From Labia minor (lineage: Eukaryota; Arthropoda; Insecta; Dermaptera; Spongiphoridae), in assembly GCA_963082975.1 (NCBI GenBank), contig OY720350.1, forward strand, positions 14,416,910-14,480,909: a stretch of DNA of 64,000 bases. The letters run 5' to 3'. Under the pieces are notes generated by a model. It was not told where the DNA came from. It did not search any database and was given only the letters and a program-made list of their open reading frames with translations. Shown here piece by piece: positions 56,289 to 64,000 of the stretch. Numbering within the stretch: the stretch's first letter is position 1; the number at the start of each line of letters is the position of its first letter. A program made the position numbers and the translations under genes.

Positions 56289-59200
56289 AAAAAACGACAT
56301 TTTTCATTAAGATTTTAATGAAATTGCTACTTTTTTAAATAGAAATATAAAATTTATGAATTATATATCATTCTTATTTATTTCTTATTCTAAACACGAA
56401 TAAATTCCAATTTCATCGATATCTCAATTATTTTCGTGGATTTCATAGAAAAAACGACATTTTTCATTAAGATTTTAGCGAAAATGCTACTTTGTTAAAT
56501 AGAAATATAAAATTTATGAATTATATATCATTCTTATTTATTTCTTATTCTAAACACGAATAAATTCCAATTTCATCGATATCTCAATTATTTTCGTGGA
56601 TTTCATAGAAAAAACGACATTTTTCATTAAGATTTTAGCGAAAATGCTACTTTTTTAAATAGAAATATAAAATTTATGAATTATATATCATTCTTATTTA
56701 TTTCATATTCTAAACACGAATAAATTCCAATTTCATCGATATCTCAATTATTTTCGTGGATTTCATCGAAAAAACGACATTTTTCATTAAGATTTTAGCG
56801 AAAATGCTACTTTTTTAAATAGAAATATAAAATTTATGAATTATATATCATTCTTATTTATTTCTTATTCTAAACACGAATAAATTCCAATTTCATAGAT
56901 ATCTCAATTATTTTCGTGGATTTCATCGAAAAAACGACATTTTTCATTAAGATTTTAGCGAAAATGCTACTTTTTTAAATAGAAATATAAAATTTATGAA
57001 TTATATATCATTCTTATTTATTTCTTATTCTAAACACGAATAAATTCCAATTTCATCGATATCTCAATTATTTTCGTGGATTTCATCGAAAAAACGACAT
57101 TTTTCATTAAGATTTTAGCGAAAATGCTACTTTTTTAAATAGAAATATAAAATTTATGAATTATATATCATTCTTATTTATTTCTTATTCTAAACACGAA
57201 TAAATTCCAATTTCATCGATATCTCAATTATTTTCGTGGATTTCATAGAAAAAACGACATTTTTCATAAAGATTTTAGCGAAAATGCTACTTTTTTAAAT
57301 AGAAATATAAAATTTATGAATTATATATCATTCTTATTTATTTCTTATTCTAAACACGAATAAATTCCAATTTCATCGATATCTCAATTATTTTCGTGGA
57401 TTTCATCGAAAAAACGACATTTTTCATTAAGATTTTAGCGAAAATGCTACTTTTTTAAATAGAAATATAAAATTTATGAATTATATATCATTCTTATTTA
57501 TTTCTTATTCTAAACACGAATAAATTCCAATTTCATCGATATCTCAATTATTTTCGTGGATTTCATAGAAAAAACGACATTTTTCATTAAGATTTTAGCG
57601 AAAATGCTACTTTTTTAAATAGAAATATAAAATTTATGAATTATATATCATTCTTATTTATTTCTTATTCTAAACACGAATAAATTCCAATTTCATCGAT
57701 ATCTCAATTATTTTCGTGGATTTCATCGAAAAAACGACATTTTTCATTAAGATTTTAGCGAAAATGCTACTTTTTTAAATAGAAATATAAAATTTATGAA
57801 TTATATATCATTCTTATTTATTTTTTATTCTAAACACGAATAAATTCGAATTTCATCGATATCTCAATTATTTTCGTGGATTTCATAGAAAAAACGACAT
57901 TTTTCATTAAGATTTTAGCGAAAATGCTACTTTTTTAAATAGAAATATAAAATTTATGAATTATATATCATTCTTATTTATTTCTTATTCTAAACACGAA
58001 TAAATTCCAATTTCATCGATATCTCAATTATTTTCGTGGATTTCATAGAAAAAACGACATTTTTCATTAAGATTTTAGCGAAAATGCTACTTTGTTAAAT
58101 AGAAATATAAAATTTATGAATTATATATCATTCTTATTTATTTCTTATTCTAAACACGAATAAATTCCAATTTCATCGATATCTCAATTATTTTCGTGGA
58201 TTTCATAGAAAAAACGACATTTTTCATTAAGATTTTAGCGAAAATGCTACTTTTTTAAATAGAAATATAAAATTTATGAATTATATATCATTCTTATTTA
58301 TTTCATATTCTAAACACGAATAAATTCCAATTTCATCGATATCTCAATTATTTTCGTGGATTTCATCGAAAAAACGACATTTTTCATTAAGATTTTAGCG
58401 AAAATGCTACTTTTTTAAATAGAAATATAAAATTTATGAATTATATATCATTCTTATTTATTTCTTATTCTAAACACGAATAAATTCCAATTTCATAGAT
58501 ATCTCAATTATTTTCGTGGATTTCATCGAAAAAACGACATTTTTCATTAAGATTTTAGCGAAAATGCTACTTTTTTAAATAGAAATATAAAATTTATGAA
58601 TTATATATCATTCTTATTTATTTCTTATTCTAAACACGAATAAATTCCAATTTCATCGATATCTCAATTTTTTTCGTGGATTTCATCGAAAAAACGACAT
58701 TTTTCATTAAGATTTTAGCGAAAATGCTACTTTTTTAAATAGAAATATAAAATTTATGAATTATATATCATTCTTATTTATTTCTTATTCTAAACACGAA
58801 TAAATTCCAATTTCATCGATATCTCAATTATTTTCGTGGATTTCATCGAAAAAACGACATTTTTCATTAAGATTTTAGCGAAAATGCTACTTTTTTAAAT
58901 AGAAATATAAAATTTATGAATTATATATCATTCTTATTTATTTCTTATTCTAAACACGAATAAATTCCAATTTCATCGATATCTCAATTATTTTCGTGGA
59001 TTTCATAGAAAAAACGACATTTTTCATTAAGATTTTAGCGAAAATGCTACTTTTTTAAATAGAAATATAAAATTTATGAATTATATATCATTCTTATTTA
59101 TTTCTTATTCTAAACACGAATAAATTCCAATTTCATCGATATCTCAATTATTTTCGTGGATTTCATCGAAAAAACGACATTTTTCATTAAGATTTTAGCG

Positions 59201-62200
59201 AAAATGCTACTTTTTTAAATAGAAATATAAAATTTATGAATTATATATCATTCTTATTTATTTCTTATTCTAAACACGAATAAATTCCAATATCATCGAT
59301 ATCTCAATTATTTTCGTGGATTTCATCGAAAAAACGACATTTTTCATTAAGATTTTAGCGAAAATGCTACTTTTTTAAATAGAAATATAAAATTTATGAA
59401 TTATATATCATTCTTATTTATTTCTTATTCTAAACACGAATAAATTCCAATTTCATCGATATCTCAATTATTTTCGTGGATTTCATAGAAAAAACGACAT
59501 TTTTCATTAAGATTTTAGCGAAAATGCTACTTTTTTAAATAGAAATATAAAATTTATGAATTATATATCATTCTTATTTATTTCTTATTCTAAACACGAA
59601 TAAATTCCAATTTCATCGATATCTCAATTATTTTCGTGGATTTCATCGAAAAAACGACATTTTTCATTAAGATTTTAGCGAAAATGCTACTTTTTTAAAT
59701 AGAAATATAAAATTTATGAATTATATATCATTCTTATTTATTTCTTATTCTAAACACGAATAAATTCCAATTTCATCGATATCTCAAATATTTTCGTGGA
59801 TTTCATCGAAAAAACGACATTTTTCATTAAGATTTTAGCGAAAATGCTACTTTTTTAAATAGAAATATAAAATTTATGAATTATATATCATTCTTATTTA
59901 TTTCTTATTCTAAACACGAATAAATTCCAATTTCATCGATATCTCAAATATTTTCGTGGATTTCATCGAAAAAACGACATTTTTCATTAAGATTTTAGCG
60001 AAAATGCTACTTTTTTAAATAGAAATATAAAATTTATGAATTATATATCATTCTTATTTATTTCTTATTCTAAACACGAATAAATTCAAATTTCATCGAT
60101 ATCTCAATTATTTTCGTGGATTTCATAGAAAAAACGACATTTTTCAATAAGATTTTAGCGAAAATGCTACTTTTTTAAATAGAAATATAAAATTTATGAA
60201 TTATATATCATTCTTATTTATTTCTTATTCTAAACACGAATAAATTCCAATTTGATCGATATCTCAATTCTTTTCGTGGATTTCATCGAAAAAACGACAT
60301 TTTTCATTAAGATTTTAGCGAAAATGCTACTTTTTTAAATAGAAATATAAAATTTATGAATTATATATCATTCTTATTTATTTCTTATTCTAAACACGAA
60401 TAAATTCCAATTTCATCGATATCTCAATTATTTTCGTGGATTTCATAGAAAAAACGACATTTTTCATTAAGATTTTAGCGTAAATGCTACTTTTTTAAAT
60501 AGAAATATAAAATTTATGAATTATATATCATTCTTATTTATTTCTTATTCTAAGCACGAATAAATTCCAATTTCATCGATATCTCAATTATTTTCGTGGA
60601 TTTCATAGAAAAAACGACATTTTTCATTAAGATTTTAGCGAAAATGCTACTTTTTTAAATAGAAATATAAAATTTATGAATTATATATCATTCTTATTTA
60701 TTTCTTATTCTAAACACGAATAAATTCCAATTTCATCGATATCTCAATTATTTTCGTGGATTTCATAGAAAAAACGACATTTTTCATTAAGATTTTAGCG
60801 AAAATGCTACTTTTTTAAATAGAAATATAAAATTTATGAATTATATATCATTCTTATTTATATCTCAATTATTTTCGTGGATTTCATAGAAATAAAGACA
60901 TTTTTCATTAAGATTTTAGCGTAAATGCTACTTTTTTAAATAGAAATATAAAATTTATGAATTATATATCATTCTTATTTATTTCTTATTCTAAGCACGA
61001 ATAAATTCCAATTTCATCGATATCTCAATTATTTTCGTGGATTTCATAGAAAAAACGACATTTTTCATTAAGATTTTAGCGAAAATGCTACTTTTTTAAA
61101 TAGAAATATAAATTTATGAATTATATATCATTCTTATTTATTTCTTATTCTAAACACGAATAAATTCCAATTTCATCGATATCTCAATTATTTTCGTGGA
61201 TTTCATCGAAAAAACGACATTTTTCATTAAGATTTTAGCGAAAATGCTACTTTTTTAAATAGAAATATAAAATTTATGAATTATATATCATTCTTATTTA
61301 TTTCTTATTCTAAACACGAATAAATTCCAATTTCATCGATATCTCAATTATTTTCGTGGATTTCATCGAAAAAACGACATTTTTCATTAAGATTTTAGCG
61401 AAAATGCTACTTTTTTAAATAGAAATATAAAATTTATGAATTATATATCATACTTATTTATTTCTTATTCTAAACACGAATAAATTCCAATTTCATCGAT
61501 ATCTCAATTATTTTCGTGGATTTCATCGAAAAAACGACATTTTTCATTAAGATTTTAGCGAAAATGCTACTTTTTTAAATAGAAATATAAAATTTATGAA
61601 TTATATATCATTCTTATTTATTTCTTATTCTAAACACGAATAAATTCCAATTTCATCGATATCTCAATTATTTTCGTGGATTTCATCGAAAAAACGACAT
61701 TTTTCATTAAGATTTTAGCGAAAATGCTACTTTTTTAAATAGAAATATAAAATTTATGAATTATATATCATTCTTATTTATTTCTTATTCTAAACACGAA
61801 TAAATTCCAATTTCATCGATATCTCAATTATTTTCGTATATTTCATCGAAAAAACGACATTTTTCATTAAGATTTTAGCGAAAATGCTACTTTTTTAAAT
61901 AGAAATATAAAATTTATGAATTATATATCATTCTTATTTATTTCTTATTCTAAACACGAATAAATTCCAATTTCATCGATATCTCAATTATTTTCGTGGA
62001 TTTCATAGAAAAAACGACATTTTTCATTAAGATTTTATGCGAAAATGCTACTTTTTTAAATAGAAATATAAAATTTATGAATTATATATCATTCTTATTT
62101 ATTTCTTATTCTAAACACGAATAAATTCAAATTTCATCGATATCTCAATTATTTTCGTGGATTTCATCGAAAAAACGAGATTTTTCATTAAGATTTTAGC

Positions 62201-64000
62201 GAAAATGCTACTTTTTTAAATAGAAATATAAAATTTATGAATTATATATCATACTTATTTATTTCTTATTCTAAACACGAATAAATTCCAATTTCATCGA
62301 TATCTCAATTATTTTCGTGGATTTCATCGAAAAAACGACATTTTTCATTAAGATTTTAGCGAAAATGCTACTTTTTTAAATAGAAATATAAAATTTATGA
62401 ATTATATTTCATTCTTATTTATTTCTTATTCCTAACACGAATAAATTCCAATTTCATCGATATCTCAATTATTTTCGTGGATTTCATCGAAAAAACGACA
62501 TTTTTCATTAAGATTTTAGCGAAAATGCTACTTTTTTAAATAGAAATATAAAATTTATGAATTATATATGATTCTTATTTATTTCTTATTCTAACCACGA
62601 ATAAATTCCAATTTCATCGATATCTCAATTATTTTCGTGGATTTCATCGAAAAAACGACATTTTTCATTAAGATTTTAGCGAAAATGCTACTTTTTTAAA
62701 TAGAAATATAAAATTTATGAATTATATATCATTCTTATTTATTTCTTATTCTAAACACGAATAAATTCCAATTTCATCGATATCTCAATTATTTTCGTGG
62801 ATTTCATCGAAAAAACGACATTTTTCATTAAGATTTTAGCGAAAATGCTACTTTTTTAAATAGAAATATAAAATTTATGAATTATATATCATTCTTATTT
62901 ATTTCTTATTCTAAACACGAATAAATTCCAATTTCATCGATATCTCAATTATTTTCGTGGATTTCATCGAAAAAACGACATTTTTCATTAAGATTTTAGC
63001 GAAAATGCTACTTTTTTAAATAGAAATATAAAATTTATGAATTATATATCATTCTTATTTATTTCATATTCTAAACACGAATAAATTCCAATTTCATCGA
63101 TATCTCAATTATTTTCGTGGATTTCATCGAAAAAACGACATTTTTCATTAAGATTTTAGTAAAATGCTACTTTTTTATATAGAAATATAAAATTTATGAA
63201 TTATATATCATTCTTATTTATTTCTTATTCTAAACACGAATAAATTCCAATTTCATCGATATCTCAATTATTTTCGTGGATTTCATCGAAAAAACGACAT
63301 TTTTCATTAAGATTTTAGCGAAAATGCTACTTTTTTAAATAGAAATATAAAATTTATGAATTATATATCATTCTTATTTATTTCTTATTCTAAACACGAA
63401 TAAATTCCAATTTCAATCGATATCTCAATTATTTTCGTGGATTTCATCGAAAAAACGACATTTTTCATTAAGATTTTTGCGAAAATGCGACTTTTTTAAA
63501 TAGAAATATAAAATTTATGAATTATATATCATTCTTAATTATTTCTTATTCTAAACACGAATAAATTCCAATTTCATCGATATCTCAATTATTTTCGTGG
63601 ATTTCATCGAAAAAACGACATTTTTCATTAAGATTTTAGCGAAAATGCTACTTTTTTAAATAGAAATATAAAATTTATGAATTATATATCATTCTTATTT
63701 ATTTCTTATTCTAAACACGAATAAATTCCAATTTCATCGATATCTCAATTATTTTCGTGGATTTCATAGAAAAAACGACATTTTTCATTAAGATTTTAGC
63801 GTAAATGCTACTTTTTTAAATAGAAATATAAAATTTATGAATTATATATCATTCTTATTTATTTCTTATTCTAAGCACGAATAAATTCCAATTTCATCGA
63901 TATCTCAATTATTTTCGTGGATTTCATAGAAAAAACGACATTTTTCATTAAGATTTTAGCGAAAATGCTACTTTTTTAAATAGAAATATAAAATTTATGA
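56289..64000 (+). repeat. 160-bp satellite array (about 48 copies, continues past window end)
   Basis: Head-to-tail monomers of 160 bp. Landmarks in order are AAAACGACATTTTTCATTAA, GCGAAAATGCTAC, AAATTTATGAATTATATATC, CTAAACACGAATAAATTCC, CATCGATATCTCAATTA and TTTTCGTGGATTTCAT. The first monomer is the most diverged. One monomer near 60,860 has a 39-bp deletion. Most others differ by 0-3 substitutions or single-base indels. There is no coding potential. A centromeric, telomere-proximal or heterochromatic location is inference. Confidence 0.97.

Noticed and set aside
56289-64000. CRISPR-like array or CENP-B box in the satellite
   Set aside because: The repeats are contiguous 160-bp monomers with no unique spacers, in a eukaryotic genome. 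TTCGTGGATTTCA lacks the CGGG half of a CENP-B box.

Overview
This is AT-rich nuclear DNA from an animal, almost certainly an arthropod. The evidence is many short spliceosomal introns, a chitin-binding cuticle gene, an ionotropic receptor (a protostome family), and abundant mariner, hAT and small non-autonomous DNA elements. A parasitic copepod (sea louse) genome would fit the base composition and repeat load. That is a guess, because nothing in the sequence fixes the species.

Layout. (1) 1-19,240 holds no convincing host gene. It is AT-rich DNA packed with mobile-element remnants: a recurring ~0.5-0.7 kb family with a terminal hairpin and an internal CA run (family A here), an inverted pair of a second family (B), a foldback element, two deletion-derived mariners, a hAT relic and a LINE tail. 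(2) 19,373-32,174 is one large cuticle-protein gene (TATA box, non-coding first exon, 7.2-kb repeat-filled intron, ~3.07-kb last exon). It encodes a secreted 1041-aa protein with Gly/Pro/Ser/Gln-rich repeats around a single type-2 chitin-binding domain. (3) 33,087-45,793 is a compact cluster: a predicted F-box/actin-fold fusion protein (+), RAB39 (-), UQCR10 (+) and the ciliary protein meckelin/TMEM67 (+, 16 exons). (4) 45,895-55,140 (-) is an ionotropic-receptor-like gene converging on TMEM67. One of its introns carries an apparently intact 3.3-kb hAT transposon with an 8-bp target duplication, plus a family A copy that is itself interrupted by a hAT MITE. (5) 56,289 to the window end is a ~160-bp satellite array of about 48 copies with traces of higher-order duplication.

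The host genes do not form an operon or a single pathway. They cover cuticle structure, a probable SCF-type adaptor, vesicle traffic, respiratory complex III, the ciliary transition zone and chemosensation. All exon boundaries were inferred by eye from splice motifs and reading phase. TMEM67, RAB39, UQCR10 and the cuticle gene reconstruct with all phases matching. The F-box/actin gene needs one GC-AG intron. The receptor needs one GC-AG intron and keeps one unresolved phase conflict and an uncertain 5' end.
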